Shown: positions 17,928 to 28,172, counted from the stretch's first letter. The stretch: DNA of 64,000 nt from Thermodesulfobacteriota bacterium (GCA_035559815.1 DATMAT010000047.1:1-64000), one strand, 5' to 3'. Numbers and translations are program-made. Notes: generated by a model from the letters alone, not told the origin.

Positions 17928-18671
17928 ATGTCAGGTCATTCCAAATGGGCCAATATTAAACACAGAAAAGCCGCTGTCGATGCTAAACGCGGTAAGATAT
18001 TCACAAAGCTGATAAGAGAGCTTACCGTCGCTGCAAGACTAGGAGGCGACCCCAGCACAAATCCACGACTGCGCATGGCCATTGCCGCTGCCAAGAATCA
18101 AAACATGCCCAAGGATACAATTGATAGAGCAATAAAGCGGGGCACCGGTGAGATTGGGGGAGAGGAGCTCCACGAGATAGTTTACGAGGGGTACGGCCCG
18201 GGCGGAAGCGCTGTTTTAGTAGAAGTGCTTACCGACAACAAGAACCGCACGGTATCCGAGATACGGAGGATATTCACAAAGTATGGCGGCAACCTGGGCG
18301 AAAGCGGATGTGTTGCCTGGACATTCGAGAAAAAGGGGAGGATCGCCTTTGATAAGGGTACCACAGATGAGGATAAACTCTTTGAAGTTGCTCTGGAAGC
18401 CGGGGCGGATGATGTAAAAACGGAGGAGGGTGAGCTCGTTGTTATAACCTCTACCGATGTCTTCGAGGCGGTGAAATCTGCAATCGATGAAGCCGGGCTC
18501 AAATATACTTCGGCGGAAATCACCATGATCCCCCAAAACAGTGTCAGGATCGAGGGAAAAGAAGCAGAGCAGATGCTTCGTCTTATGGAAGCGCTCGAGG
18601 ACAGCGACGACGTTCAAAATGTATATTCAAACTTTGATATATCGGAAGAACTTATGCAGGCTTTTGGATGA
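17928..18671 (+). CDS. yebC: YebC/PmpR-family translation or transcription regulator
   Basis: This 247-residue protein starts at the ATG with [23 protein letters not shown], the signature start of the family. GAGGTGA at 17914-17920 is its ribosome-binding site, and the upstream in-frame start at 17904 is rejected. YebC proteins were first described as DNA-binding regulators, and more recent work assigns some of them a role in easing ribosome stalling. It is the first gene of yebC-ruvC-ruvA, a common arrangement; its stop overlaps the ruvC start by 4 bp. Confidence 0.95.
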   Translation: MSGHSKWANIKHRKAAVDAKRGKIFTKLIRELTVAARLGGDPSTNPRLRMAIAAAKNQNMPKDTIDRAIKRGTGEIGGEELHEIVYEGYGPGGSAVLVEVLTDNKNRTVSEIRRIFTKYGGNLGESGCVAWTFEKKGRIAFDKGTTDEDKLFEVALEAGADDVKTEEGELVVITSTDVFEAVKSAIDEAGLKYTSAEITMIPQNSVRIEGKEAEQMLRLMEALEDSDDVQNVYSNFDISEELMQAFG

Positions 18672-19222
18672 GGGTTCTAGGAGTTGACCCCGGTTCTAGG
18701 GTTTGTGGCTTTGGGGTCTTAGAAATTCTGAATGGGAAGCTTATCCACATCGAAAGTGGCGGAATAACCCCAAGTCCTTCCTCTTCTCCACTTCCAACCA
18801 GATTAAAAAGCATCTACGAGGGCCTTATAGAAGTAATAACCCGTTGCTCTCCAGACGTTATGTCTATCGAGAATGTATTTTTTGCCAAGAATGCTAAGAG
18901 TGCCCTAAAACTCGGACAAGCGAGGGGTGTGGCACTTCTCGCCGCAGCGGTTTCTGGAATTCCGGTGCACGAATATGCACCCACAGAGGTAAAGCTTGCG
19001 CTGACCGGAAAGGGTAGGGCTAGCAAGCTAAGAGTTCAAGAGATAATTTCCCGAATACTAGGCATTCCGGAATGGAAGAAAGCCGATGTTTCCGACGCTG
19101 TTGCCATCGCCTTATGCCATATTCATCTCTCTCAAACGGTCGAGCGGCTAGGAAGAGGAGCAATTAAATCCAGAAGAAGGAGGTATCGCTGGACGGAGGA
19201 TGATTTCCCTTCTGAGAGGTAA
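18668..19222 (+). CDS. ruvC: Crossover junction endodeoxyribonuclease RuvC
   Basis: In this 184-residue protein the N terminus [16 protein letters not shown] holds the first catalytic Asp. [23 protein letters not shown] holds the catalytic Glu and the family signature. The C-terminal [15 protein letters not shown] has the last two acidic residues. RuvC is a dimeric nuclease that cuts Holliday junctions symmetrically once RuvAB has branch-migrated them. The ATGA overlap with yebC and a 23-bp overlap with ruvA indicate translational coupling. Confidence 0.96.
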   Translation: MRVLGVDPGSRVCGFGVLEILNGKLIHIESGGITPSPSSSPLPTRLKSIYEGLIEVITRCSPDVMSIENVFFAKNAKSALKLGQARGVALLAAAVSGIPVHEYAPTEVKLALTGKGRASKLRVQEIISRILGIPEWKKADVSDAVAIALCHIHLSQTVERLGRGAIKSRRRRYRWTEDDFPSER

Positions 19223-19787
19223 GATTGCCGAAAAAACACTGGGTAAGATAGTCGTCGATGTTCATGGAGTAGGATACGGCGTTTCTGTCCCGCTCTCTAC
19301 CTATTACCGCCTTCCCGAGCTCGGCGGCGAGACCGAGCTTAAAATTCATACACACGTTAAGGACGATGGCATAGAGCTCTACGGTTTCCTCACCGAGGAT
19401 GAGAGGAAATTATTTACATCGCTTCTCGGCATCTCCGGTGTCGGACCGAGAATGGCCACAAATATTCTCTCAAGCGTATCTCCAACGGAACTGATTGAAT
19501 CCATATCCTCGGGAGACCTCGCTAAGAAAAAAATCCCCGGAATCGGGCCTAAGCTAGCATCCAGACTGGTCACCGAGCTTAAGGATAAAGTCACAAAAAT
19601 TCGACCGGTGATAGAGGTGGAAAAACAGGTGGAAGTTTTGGAGGACGTGATCTCCGCCCTGCTAAATTTGGGCTACAAAAAAAATGAGATCGATGAACAT
19701 ATCTCGAAGTTAGAAGAAGTGGCCTCTCAGGAAAAAGATATAGAAATAGCATTAAGGGAATCGCTCAAGATTATGAGGAAGGTGTGA
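19200..19787 (+). CDS. ruvA: Holliday junction DNA helicase subunit RuvA
   Basis: In this 195-residue protein domain I starts [27 protein letters not shown]. The two helix-hairpin-helix motifs follow (LLGISGVGPRMATNIL and KIPGIGPKLASRLV), and domain III is at the end. RuvA binds the four-way junction as a tetramer and docks the RuvB motors. It overlaps ruvC; ruvB is not next but 1.5 kb away beyond an inverted gene. The 139 bp after the stop contain nothing I can name. Confidence 0.96.
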   Translation: MISLLRGKIAEKTLGKIVVDVHGVGYGVSVPLSTYYRLPELGGETELKIHTHVKDDGIELYGFLTEDERKLFTSLLGISGVGPRMATNILSSVSPTELIESISSGDLAKKKIPGIGPKLASRLVTELKDKVTKIRPVIEVEKQVEVLEDVISALLNLGYKKNEIDEHISKLEEVASQEKDIEIALRESLKIMRKV

Positions 19788-19926
19788 GTAAATTGAATTC
19801 GTGTCAAGGATGCAACAACTTGAGCCCTTGCCGGAGAATAGGCTTTCTACAGAAAGAAGGCGAGTAAGAATACCAATCTATTCTTTGGTGCAGAATAGTA
19901 TTTTGGAGATTTATTTTTAATCGGCT

Positions 19927-21144
19927 TTAGTCTCTGCCGAATATTGCCCTAGATATAATCAGCTTTTGTATTTCGTTCGTGCCCTCGATTATCTCTCCCA
20001 CCTTGCTGTCTCTATAAATTTCTTCGACCTTGTAGGTGGATTGGTCATGCTTTAACTCCCTCATGTAACCGTAACCGCCAAATATCTGCACGGCATCCCG
20101 GGCCATATCTACAGCACATTTGGTGCCGTAATACTTTGCCCCCGCCGCCTCGGGCTCCGGGAATTCCACTCCCATATCCAGCCTTAAGGCCGCCTTGGAA
20201 TATAGATTCCTGGCATTCTCTATCTGTATCGCTCGCTCCGCCAGGAGAAACTGCCAGTATTGATACTGGGAAAGCTTTTTCCCAAAGACCTTTCTTTTTT
20301 TCATGTATTCGACGGATTCATCAAAGGCCGCCTGGGCCATCCCTACGCCGCTTGCGCCGATCCCCACCCTTCCATAAGTCAGCGTCCCAAGAGCGATGCG
20401 AAGCCCTTCACCCTCTTTGCCGATTAAGTTTCCTTCCGGAACCTCCACCTCTTCAAAGTAAATGTCGGATGTAAGCCAGGCTTTATTGCCCATTTTCCGG
20501 TCGGGTTCACCCACCCTGCACCCTTTTGAATCGAGGTCAATCACCAGCATGCTTAAGCGGCCTCCTATATTTACCAGGGCCGACACAAAACCAGCCACGC
20601 AGGCGTTGGTTATGAAACGCTTGTGCCCGTTCACGATGTACTTATTCCCCCTTTTCACCGCAGTTGTTTTTAGGGCGCTGGGGGAAAGATCAGAGCTAGT
20701 CTCGGGCTCGGAAGTGGCAAAGGAGCCGATAACCCTTCCGGAAATAAGCGGCTCCAAATATTTCTCTTTTATCGAATCTGACCCATATCTCGATAGTACA
20801 TTGCCTGCCAGTATGGAGTGGGCATCGTAAATGGCTGCCAGGCTATTGCTCATGTAGGCAAGCTCTTCGATGATCGTCACTGTAGCACATGCCGGATATT
20901 TCAACCCCATTCCACCGTATTCCCCGGAGAATGGAATCTTAAAAAGGTCTGCCTCGGCCATTTTCCTGAATAAATCGAAAGGAAAAGCTTCTCTACTCTC
21001 TTCTCGTTGGCTGATCCCTTGAGCCGCAGGGGCAATTTCCTCGATGGAAAACTCTCTTATCCTTCTTCTTAGCTCAAGGGTTTCCTCCGGAAGGATAAGG
21101 TCATGATAGAGCACATCCTGCATTCTCGGTGGCAACCTTCTCAT
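19927..21144 (-). CDS. Acyl-CoA dehydrogenase family protein
   Basis: This 405-residue flavoenzyme has the acyl-CoA dehydrogenase fold in order. The N-terminal helical domain has SGEYGGMGLKYP. The middle beta domain has FATSEPETSSDLS and YIVNGHKRFITNA. The C-terminal helical domain has GTLTYGRVGIGASGVGMAQAAFD and ends with QIFGGYGYMRE and EIIEGTNEIQKLIISRAIFG, where the catalytic Glu (EGTNE) and FAD contacts lie. It resembles the short-chain and glutaryl-CoA dehydrogenase-like groups; the acyl chain is unknown. No electron-transfer flavoprotein or other beta-oxidation gene is nearby. It is inserted, in the opposite direction, between ruvA and ruvB. Confidence 0.93.
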   Translation of the reverse strand: MRRLPPRMQDVLYHDLILPEETLELRRRIREFSIEEIAPAAQGISQREESREAFPFDLFRKMAEADLFKIPFSGEYGGMGLKYPACATVTIIEELAYMSNSLAAIYDAHSILAGNVLSRYGSDSIKEKYLEPLISGRVIGSFATSEPETSSDLSPSALKTTAVKRGNKYIVNGHKRFITNACVAGFVSALVNIGGRLSMLVIDLDSKGCRVGEPDRKMGNKAWLTSDIYFEEVEVPEGNLIGKEGEGLRIALGTLTYGRVGIGASGVGMAQAAFDESVEYMKKRKVFGKKLSQYQYWQFLLAERAIQIENARNLYSKAALRLDMGVEFPEPEAAGAKYYGTKCAVDMARDAVQIFGGYGYMRELKHDQSTYKVEEIYRDSKVGEIIEGTNEIQKLIISRAIFGRD

Positions 21145-21302
21145 TTTACCTCTTCCTTAAATAGGACTCGTACCCTTCACAATATACCCGTTCCTGGATG
21201 ATTGAAAACCTGACGGCTTCACCATGACTAAACTATAATCAATTTAGAATCGATTGTTTATTTTTGCCCGTTTTAAGAGTAATATGTTATTCACATAGAG
21301 AA

Positions 21303-22319
21303 ATGGACGAAAGAGTAGTTACTCCAAAGCTCCAGGAAGAAGATACCCTTTTCGAGTCCAACCTGAGACCAAAGTACCTCAAGGAGTATCTGGGTCAAGC
21401 AAAGGCAAAAGAGAAGATTGAGATATTCATTGAAGCGGCCAGAAGGAGAAAGGAAGCTTTAGACCACGTCCTTCTTTACGGCCCCCCGGGTCTCGGAAAA
21501 ACTACCCTTGCCCATATCGTCGCCACCGAACTCGGAGTTAAAATTCACGCCACCTCCGGCCCGGTAGTGGAAAGGATAGCCGACCTGGCATCGATTCTAA
21601 CCCACTTGAACGAAGGCGATGTTCTCTTCATAGATGAAATCCACCGACTTAACCGGATCGTCGAGGAGTATCTCTACTCGGCTATGGAGGACTATAAAAT
21701 CGACCTCATGATCGGGGAGGGGCCAACGGCTAAGTCGATGAAGATAAGCGTGCATAAGTTCACTTTGATCGGGGCGACAACCAGAACCGGCCTCATCACA
21801 TCTCCGCTTCGTTCCCGATTCGGGGTCGACCTGAGGCTAGACTACTATACGGCTGAAGAACTTGAAGGAATAATAAAAAGGTCTGCCCGAATTCTCGGCG
21901 TTAAAATCACCGATGAAGGGACAAATGAAATTGCCCATCGGGCACGAGGGACACCCCGGATTGCAAACAGACTGCTAAGAAGAGTGAGGGATTTTGCCGA
22001 GGTCAAGGCCGACGGCGTTATCAACCTTGATGTTGCCCGGGATGCGCTGGAGATGCTCGAGGTGGATTCTCTCGGGCTTGACAATCTGGATAGGTCTATT
22101 CTAACAACAATCATAGAGAAATTCAGGGGGGGGCCGGTCGGCATAGAAACTATAGCTGCTGCGGTTAGCGAGGATAAAGATACAATCGAGTATGTCTATG
22201 AACCCTTCTTAATACGCCAGGGGCTACTGGCCAAAACCCCAAGAGGAAGAGCGGCTACCCCGCTCGCTTATTCCCACCTAAACCTACAACCTCCGCACAT
22301 GCAGCGGGGGCTTTTTTGA
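21303..22319 (+). CDS. ruvB: Holliday junction branch-migration motor RuvB
   Basis: From the ATG at 21303 this is a 338-residue AAA+ ATPase. Family marks are [18 protein letters not shown], Walker [17 protein letters not shown], Walker [14 protein letters not shown], sensor 1 [19 protein letters not shown] and the C-terminal winged-helix region with [13 protein letters not shown]. It drives branch migration with RuvA. A TTG at 21264 would add 13 unlike residues, so the ATG was preferred. It stands alone here, with ruvCA upstream beyond the acyl-CoA dehydrogenase. Confidence 0.96.
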   Translation: MDERVVTPKLQEEDTLFESNLRPKYLKEYLGQAKAKEKIEIFIEAARRRKEALDHVLLYGPPGLGKTTLAHIVATELGVKIHATSGPVVERIADLASILTHLNEGDVLFIDEIHRLNRIVEEYLYSAMEDYKIDLMIGEGPTAKSMKISVHKFTLIGATTRTGLITSPLRSRFGVDLRLDYYTAEELEGIIKRSARILGVKITDEGTNEIAHRARGTPRIANRLLRRVRDFAEVKADGVINLDVARDALEMLEVDSLGLDNLDRSILTTIIEKFRGGPVGIETIAAAVSEDKDTIEYVYEPFLIRQGLLAKTPRGRAATPLAYSHLNLQPPHMQRGLF

Positions 22320-22410
22320 GGATTAGGAAAAACTAGTAAAAAAGATCACTATAGCCAATCGGCAAATTTTACATTAGGAATTTAGCGAAGAGGCTACATT
22401 TAAAGCGAAA

Positions 22411-23958
22411 TTATTCCGTACTATGTAATTTGCTTTTGAGTGCCTGTAATGCTTTCTCTATTTGCTCCGATTGTGCCTCGATTATATAGATTAGCTCATC
22501 CGTAGTTCGTTTATCTTCTAAACCTTTTCGATTGGGATTAATTGCCTTGAGGTTGTAGTTTTTGTCTTTGATTTCCTCGATAGATATTGACCAGGAGTGC
22601 TCACTGACAGCCCTTTGAGGTAGGAGTCTAAAAAAATCATCAAAATGCGCTGCGGATAGCGGCCTTCTTTTGGTTACGTTTAGGTCGGATAAATCGTAGT
22701 ACCAAACGTTTTTAGTGGGTTCTCCCTTCGTGAAGAAGAGGAGATTGGTTTTGCTTCCGGCTCCGGCATTCACGAAAACCCTTGCCGGGAGGCTGACAAC
22801 ACACCAGAGATTGCACTCATCAAGTAGCCTCCGCTTTGTCTCCACAAATGCCGATTCATTCGTGCGAAATAAGACTCCCTCATCCAAGACAATCCCACAT
22901 CTTCCCCCCGGTTTTAAGCTGTCCATGACGTGCTGGAGAAAGAGTAATTGTGTGGAAGAGGTTTTGAATGGGAAGCAGCTTTGCGCCTCCTTCCCCTCTT
23001 TTCCGCCGAAGGGAGGATTAGTGAGAACGATATCAAATTGTTCAGGTGATTCTCGAAAAAGACCTCCATGGAATTCGAGACCGGTAAGAGTATTTCCATG
23101 CCAGATATGTGGTTCATCAATCCCATGTAGAAGAAGGTTTGCCAGAGCAATCGGATAGACCAGGCTTTCCTTCTCCCTTCCGTAGAAGGTTCCATTCTTG
23201 AGAACTCCAAGTTCGTCTAATCTTTTTGCTTTTTCTCTCATATACTCATAAGCCTCTACCAGAAAGCCCCCCGTTCCGCAGCAAGGGTCATAAACGGTGT
23301 CTCCAATCCTCGGACTTATAGCTTTTACCATCACCCGGACAATTTCTCTAGGGGTGAAGAACTGACCTCCATCGCTATTCTTTTCTCCCATCCTCTGGAG
23401 GAGACCTTCATACACTTGAGAAACCGTAAACATGTGCGTCTCATCAACCCAGTCTAATGATAACTCGTTGATTTTGTTTACGACCTCAAGTAGGTCGCTC
23501 TCCGTGTCGATTCCCGTTTTCTGGATAGATGAAAAGATTTCGCTGATAATCTTCTGGCGATGGCTCGCGCCAGGTTTATCCCTCAGATTTTTCAGATAAG
23601 TTATCAGCTCGTCATTGACGAAGGATTTTAATGACCCTCTTGCCCCCTCACGTAATTCCTTATTTTTCAATCCGAAATCCGAAATCCGCGTTAGGCAATC
23701 AGTTAGTGCCGCCCAATCCTGCCAGCGGTAGGGATATTCTAAGGCATGGCGGAACTCAACCCCTAGTTTACTAGCCTTCTCCTTTTCCCTCTCCTCTTTC
23801 TCATCAAGAATGCGAAGGAAAATAATCCAGGTAAGCTCGGGCACGTATTGTATGGCGCTAGCTCTACCCGAACGACGCATAATATCGCAGATGCTTTTAA
23901 TATATGAGTTTAAGCTCTGAGGAGAGGTGATTTTACGAGAGTTATTGTGCTTTACCAT
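22411..23958 (-). CDS. hsdM: Type I restriction-modification DNA methyltransferase subunit HsdM
   Basis: In this 515-residue protein an N-terminal helical HsdM domain is followed by an N6-adenine methyltransferase domain. SAM motif I is YDPCCGTGGFLVEAYEYM and catalytic motif IV is LTNPPFGGKEG. The FTPREIVRVMVKAI element before motif I is typical. It methylates adenine in the target chosen by HsdS. The S-then-M order in transcription is unusual, and no hsdR is found on either side. Residual methylation without restriction is therefore likely. The 219-bp gap to hsdS contains a REP-like hairpin. Confidence 0.93.
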   Translation of the reverse strand: MVKHNNSRKITSPQSLNSYIKSICDIMRRSGRASAIQYVPELTWIIFLRILDEKEEREKEKASKLGVEFRHALEYPYRWQDWAALTDCLTRISDFGLKNKELREGARGSLKSFVNDELITYLKNLRDKPGASHRQKIISEIFSSIQKTGIDTESDLLEVVNKINELSLDWVDETHMFTVSQVYEGLLQRMGEKNSDGGQFFTPREIVRVMVKAISPRIGDTVYDPCCGTGGFLVEAYEYMREKAKRLDELGVLKNGTFYGREKESLVYPIALANLLLHGIDEPHIWHGNTLTGLEFHGGLFRESPEQFDIVLTNPPFGGKEGKEAQSCFPFKTSSTQLLFLQHVMDSLKPGGRCGIVLDEGVLFRTNESAFVETKRRLLDECNLWCVVSLPARVFVNAGAGSKTNLLFFTKGEPTKNVWYYDLSDLNVTKRRPLSAAHFDDFFRLLPQRAVSEHSWSISIEEIKDKNYNLKAINPNRKGLEDKRTTDELIYIIEAQSEQIEKALQALKSKLHSTE

Positions 23959-24068
23959 TTAATGCTCTTTCCAAAATCACGGCATCACATCGTGTTTTTT
24001 CTTTTATATATTCTGCCTCTTTACCATCTAGTTCCAAATGTACGGGTAAAAGGAGATTTGTTCACCTT

Positions 24069-24097
24069 GTAGGGGCGACCCGGCGGGTCGCCCCTAC
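24069..24097. repeat. REP-like GTAG palindrome, copy 2
   Basis: GTAGGGGCGACCC, loop GGC, GGGTCGCCCCTAC: a perfect 13-bp stem in the hsdS-hsdM gap. It has the same GTAGGGGC head and GCCCCTAC tail as copies 1 and 54702. Confidence 0.85.
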
Positions 24098-24177
24098 ATC
24101 ATAACCATTCATGATTATCAAAAAAAACCTATGCCCATCGATTTTCATAATGAAATTTTTGTCAATCCCCAACATTT

Positions 24178-25446
24178 TTATGAACATTTCCGGCATATTT
24201 CTTCCTCAAACGCCCTTCTCAAAATTGCCTGCGGCAGGGCATTGATGGCTTCGAGTTGCCTTTGCGTTGCCTTATAAAGCTTTTCAACCTGTACCAATCT
24301 TTCGCCAAGCTCAGCAGCAATCTTCTGCTGCTCTTTCAAAGACGGCAAAGGAATTAATTGCCTCAGGAACTCTTTACGATTTAGGTTTCTTAATCCTGTT
24401 GTCGTATCCTGCATTATTCCTAATAACCTTTTTGCTTGAGGAGATTGTAGATAGAAGTATAGATAAAAATAGTCCACTAAATCAGGAATAGCCCTTAACC
24501 TCATAGTAAAGTTGGAAAATAGGTAAGTCTTTTCATCCGCCGGTATGAAGATTGCACTTTTGCCGACTAAATCCCTGCTGCCGCTAGATGTGGCTACTAA
24601 AATGTCACCAGAAATCAAAGCATTACTAGCTAAATATTTCCGCTCCACTTCTCTAACGGCTACGTCATCAAAAACAATTTTCCCATCCCTTATATTATTT
24701 GAACGCAAAATAAATTGAGACTGAGACGAGCCATCCGGTTCTTCACCCCAGATTCCCGACTGGTAAGCGCATACTTCACTCAACCTTTTTTTTCCCCACT
24801 TCTTCACCTTTTCGCTGTCAAAAACTTGCCTTAAATGGGCTGCTTTTAGAGCCCCCGCCGCTTCCAATTGTCTTTCGCAAGCGGCTCTAGCCCTTTCCAC
24901 GTCTTGCATTAGTTCCTTAATCTTAGAAGAGATTTGCTTCTGTACTAAAAGAGGAGGAAGAAAAACAGGGATTTCCCCGATGTCCCTTTGATTCAGGCTC
25001 GCCTGTCCAATTGCCCGCCTGGCATTTTCTAGGTAATAACCCTTACAGTAATCTGACCTTAACCAATAAAGGAGATATCCTGGGTCTAAGACGCGCTGAT
25101 TTACCCTTATAAGAAGAGTATTCACTCCGTGATAAAGATTCTCCGGGACACCTTCGTATATTACGCAATTGCCCAGTTTCTCTAGACTGTTTATGTGGCT
25201 AAACAGAATGTCTCCATCATATAACTTATAATTCTTGAAATCCTCAGTCGGCAAATCTACCCAACCGACTCTCTCTGGGTCGACAATACCTTTAGATATC
25301 GTTTCTATTCTGGTGACTTGAAACCCTCTTCGCTCAAAATTCTGTCTTGCCGAGGTTCCGTTCTTTATCGGCTCGGCCAGATTGCCCAATTTCTCCCAGG
25401 GGCCATCTGCTTTTATTGTGTAAATCCCTTTTGATTTAGTCTCCAT
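24178..25446 (-). CDS. hsdS: Type I restriction-modification specificity subunit HsdS
   Basis: From the ATG at 25446 this is a 422-residue protein with two target-recognition domains (about 15-175 and 215-385). Each is followed by a conserved helix (LPPLLVQKQISSKIKELMQ and LPSLKEQQKIAAELGERL), the usual pseudo-symmetric layout. HsdS recognises the bipartite DNA site and docks HsdM. The frame continues upstream to 25482 only because it runs into the IS630 end, so the start after the IS was chosen. The IS element ends 8 bp upstream of this start, so the native promoter and part of the ribosome-binding region have been displaced. Confidence 0.88.
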   Translation of the reverse strand: METKSKGIYTIKADGPWEKLGNLAEPIKNGTSARQNFERRGFQVTRIETISKGIVDPERVGWVDLPTEDFKNYKLYDGDILFSHINSLEKLGNCVIYEGVPENLYHGVNTLLIRVNQRVLDPGYLLYWLRSDYCKGYYLENARRAIGQASLNQRDIGEIPVFLPPLLVQKQISSKIKELMQDVERARAACERQLEAAGALKAAHLRQVFDSEKVKKWGKKRLSEVCAYQSGIWGEEPDGSSQSQFILRSNNIRDGKIVFDDVAVREVERKYLASNALISGDILVATSSGSRDLVGKSAIFIPADEKTYLFSNFTMRLRAIPDLVDYFYLYFYLQSPQAKRLLGIMQDTTTGLRNLNRKEFLRQLIPLPSLKEQQKIAAELGERLVQVEKLYKATQRQLEAINALPQAILRRAFEEEICRKCS

Positions 25447-25454
25447 TATGTCTA

Positions 25455-26622
25455 GTGTCATGTCTCGGAAATATATTGACAAAGTCTCTCAATCTTAGAG
25501 AGGATAGAATCAGCGGTTGCGGTCCAGGAAAACGGATGAGGACGTTTGTTGTATTGCTTGACATAATCGTCGATTTTTGTAATAAGATCTTTGACACTCT
25601 TGAATGTCCCCCGGCGAATGGCCTTTTGGGTGATGAGATTGAACCAGATTTCGACTTGATTTAGCCATGAAGCATAGGTTGGGGTGTAGTGCACGTGGTA
25701 ACGTGGATGGAGGGCCAGCCACCGCTTGACCTTCGCGTGTTTATGCGTAGCATAGTTGTCCACGACCAGATGGATATCCAGGTTTTGGGGGACGTTCTGG
25801 TCCACGTGTTTGAGGAAAGCTAGGTATTCCTGATGACGATGACGGCGCTTGGAGGTGGTAATGACCTTACCGCTGGCAATATCCAACGCTGCAAAAAGGG
25901 TAGCAGTGCCATGACGCTTGTAAGTATGGGTCACCCCTTCGACATAACCTAATCCCATGGGGAGCATGGGCTGGGTTCGATCTAAGGCCTGAATTTGGCT
26001 TTTTTCGTCCACACACAGAACCATTGCGTGATCTGGAGGGTTCAGGTAAAGCCCGACGATATCCCGTACTTTCTCGACGAAGAAAGGATCTGTGGAAAGC
26101 TGAAAATGACGCCGCCGGTGGGGTTGAAGCCCGAACGCACGCCAGACCCGATTGACCGTAGGGGCGGAGACACCCATTTGTCGGGCCATGGAGCGAACCG
26201 ACCAATGGGTACTGTTCTTGGGTTTTGTATGCAATGTCTTATACACCACGGAAGCCACCTTCTCGTCGGAAATGGTGCGCGGTCGCCCCGGTCGGAGCTC
26301 ATCATTCAAGCCTTGGATTCCGTGGGCGATGTAGCGTTGGCGCCATAAGCCGACGGAGAGTCTGCTCAGGCCTAGCTTCTGGGCGATGACCGTGTTGGAA
26401 ACTCCATCTGCGGCCATTAACACCAGTCGCGCTCGAACGACAAGAGAATGGGGCATGCTGCGTGAAGATGCAATGGCTTTCAACTGCGAACGATCCTCAT
26501 CCCGGAGGACCAATGGTTTCTTCGGACGTCCGGTTTTCATGGGTTCTCCTCCATAAAGTTAGGGATATGCCCATGATACCAAAGTCCTAAGATATAGTAA
26601 AGTTATTTAAGATACATGACAC
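25455..26622 (-). mobile_element. IS630-family insertion sequence, complete, with TA target duplications
   Basis: The element is 1168 bp. Its ends are an inverted repeat: GTGTCATGT-C-TC on the left and the same with one change (GTGTCATGT-A-TC) read inward from 26622. Both ends are flanked by TA (25453-25454 and 26623-26624), the target duplicated by IS630/Tc1-mariner elements. One intact transposase fills it. The flanking CTAG context is present on both sides. The intact gene and clear ends suggest a fairly recent insertion. Confidence 0.88.
25458..26540 (-). CDS. IS630-family transposase
   Basis: This 360-residue protein has an N-terminal helix-turn-helix (about 20-75, VRARLVLMAADGVSNTVIAQKLGLSRLSV) and a second DNA-binding domain (about 90-145). 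A DDE catalytic domain follows, with Asp178 (VLCVDEKS), Asp261 (LVVDNYATHKH) and Glu297 (WLNQVEIWFN). The spacing of 35 residues between the second Asp and the Glu fits the IS630 group. GGAGGAG at about 26546-26552 supports the start. The stop codon lies inside the left inverted repeat. Nothing in the frame suggests decay, so it may be active. Confidence 0.95.
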   Translation of the reverse strand: MKTGRPKKPLVLRDEDRSQLKAIASSRSMPHSLVVRARLVLMAADGVSNTVIAQKLGLSRLSVGLWRQRYIAHGIQGLNDELRPGRPRTISDEKVASVVYKTLHTKPKNSTHWSVRSMARQMGVSAPTVNRVWRAFGLQPHRRRHFQLSTDPFFVEKVRDIVGLYLNPPDHAMVLCVDEKSQIQALDRTQPMLPMGLGYVEGVTHTYKRHGTATLFAALDIASGKVITTSKRRHRHQEYLAFLKHVDQNVPQNLDIHLVVDNYATHKHAKVKRWLALHPRYHVHYTPTYASWLNQVEIWFNLITQKAIRRGTFKSVKDLITKIDDYVKQYNKRPHPFSWTATADSILSKIERLCQYISET

Positions 26623-26753
26623 TAGGACCTATATTGCAAAGTCAGCTAATCGAGCCAAAATACATTAAATCACTTCCTATGTTATCATACATCCGGGCTT
26701 CCCTTAACTGTCTAATAATAAAAATTTGAAGATAGCAAATAACATCGAGAGGA

Positions 26754-28172
26754 ATGAACTTTTATGGTGGGCAATCGGTATCTCGCTGGCCGGTATTTAT
26801 TGCTCTCACTCTTATTTCCAAGTTCTTTGACAAAAAAATCCCTCTCGTTGAGCAACCCGTTTTAATCCTGGTCGCTATTTTGATTATCTCCGGGATTTTG
26901 TACCTATTAATTTGCTCTCTTATCTCCAAGACTAATCCGACCGGAAAACTGCTCGTCTGGATTATTGTAGTGGGAGTCGGAATGAGAGTCTCCATGTTAC
27001 TTTCCACTCCGATTTTAGAGGACGACTATTTCCGTTACCTATGGGATGGCGCTGTCCTGGCAAATGGTATTAACCCGTATGCCTATTCATCCGAACAGGT
27101 GATTCAGAATGAAAATCGTTCCACAGTTCCGTCGAAATTGCACAAACTCGCTGACGAATCCGGGAATGTAATACTAAACATTAACCATCCCAGTCTACGC
27201 TCTATATATCCACCGATCTCGCAGTTGTTCTTTGGGTTGGCACATTGGCTAAACCCCTGGAGCATTTTCTCTTGGAGGGTTATACTTCTCTTTTTTGATT
27301 TTGTGACCCTGGCCTTGCTGATATACCTATTGCGAATCTTTAATCTGCCCCTTCTCAGCGTTGCAGTTTATTGGTGGCCCCCTTTCTAGTTAAGGAGATA
27401 TTCAACTCCGGCCATTTCGATTTGCTGGCTTTCCCCTTAGCCCTGGGCGCGGTCGTGCTATCGGTTCAGGCAAGATATCTACCATCAATTTTCTCATTAG
27501 CCTTGGCTGCAGCGGTAAAAATTTGGCCAGTGGCGCTCTTGCCCTTGATTCTTCACCCTCTGATTTCAAACCTCAGGCGTTTAATCTTGCCCTTGGGATT
27601 ATTCTGCAGCCTCACCGCTATACTATTTTTACCCGCCTACCTTGCCGGGCTCGATGAAAGCTCCGGGTTTAACGCTTATGCAGAGAGATGGGAGAATAAC
27701 AGCTCGCTTTTTAAGTTAATCCTCTGAATTCATATTGCACCTGCTTGATATTCACCCGGGACATGGTCAGAAGACGGCACGCATAGTGGTTTTTGTATTG
27801 GCGGTACTATGGACCGTTTACATAAGCTTTACTAAGACAAAAAGACCATCTGATGTATTTGAAAAATGCCTTTTGATTATTGCCGGTGTTTTTCTCCTGA
27901 GTCCAACCCAGTTTCCCTGGTACTACACCTGGATGATACCCTTTCTGGCTATTCGCCCCAGGCTATCGCTTCTCCTGCTCACCGTGCTGCTTCCCCTTTA
28001 TTACCTTCGGTATTACTTCGAACCCCGGGGTCTATTGGAGGTTTCCATATACGGCATTGTATGGATTGAGTTTATCCCGACCTGGATTCTTCTCTTTAGG
28101 GAATGGTATTTGGGAAGCAAAAGAGAAACTACACCTACTCAGACACGAATTGATACAAGAGATGACGCATGA
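26754..28172 (+). pseudogene. GT-C-type membrane glycosyltransferase (GT87/DUF2029-like), frameshifted twice
   Basis: Three consecutive open stretches (26754-27389, about 27371-27727, about 27729-28172) read as one multi-spanning membrane protein of about 470 residues if two one-base shifts are corrected. The first part has the conserved LEDDYFRYLWDGAVLANGINPYAYS, where the acidic pair is the presumed catalytic and metal site. The second begins PFLVKEIFNSGHFDLL, continuing YWW at the end of the first. The third has several further hydrophobic helices (FPWYYTWMIPFLAI). The first shift is a lost base at a C-run near 27380; the second restores the frame near 27720. Either the gene is dead or the assembly has errors; the ordered homology in all three frames argues against separate genes. 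Confidence 0.75.
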
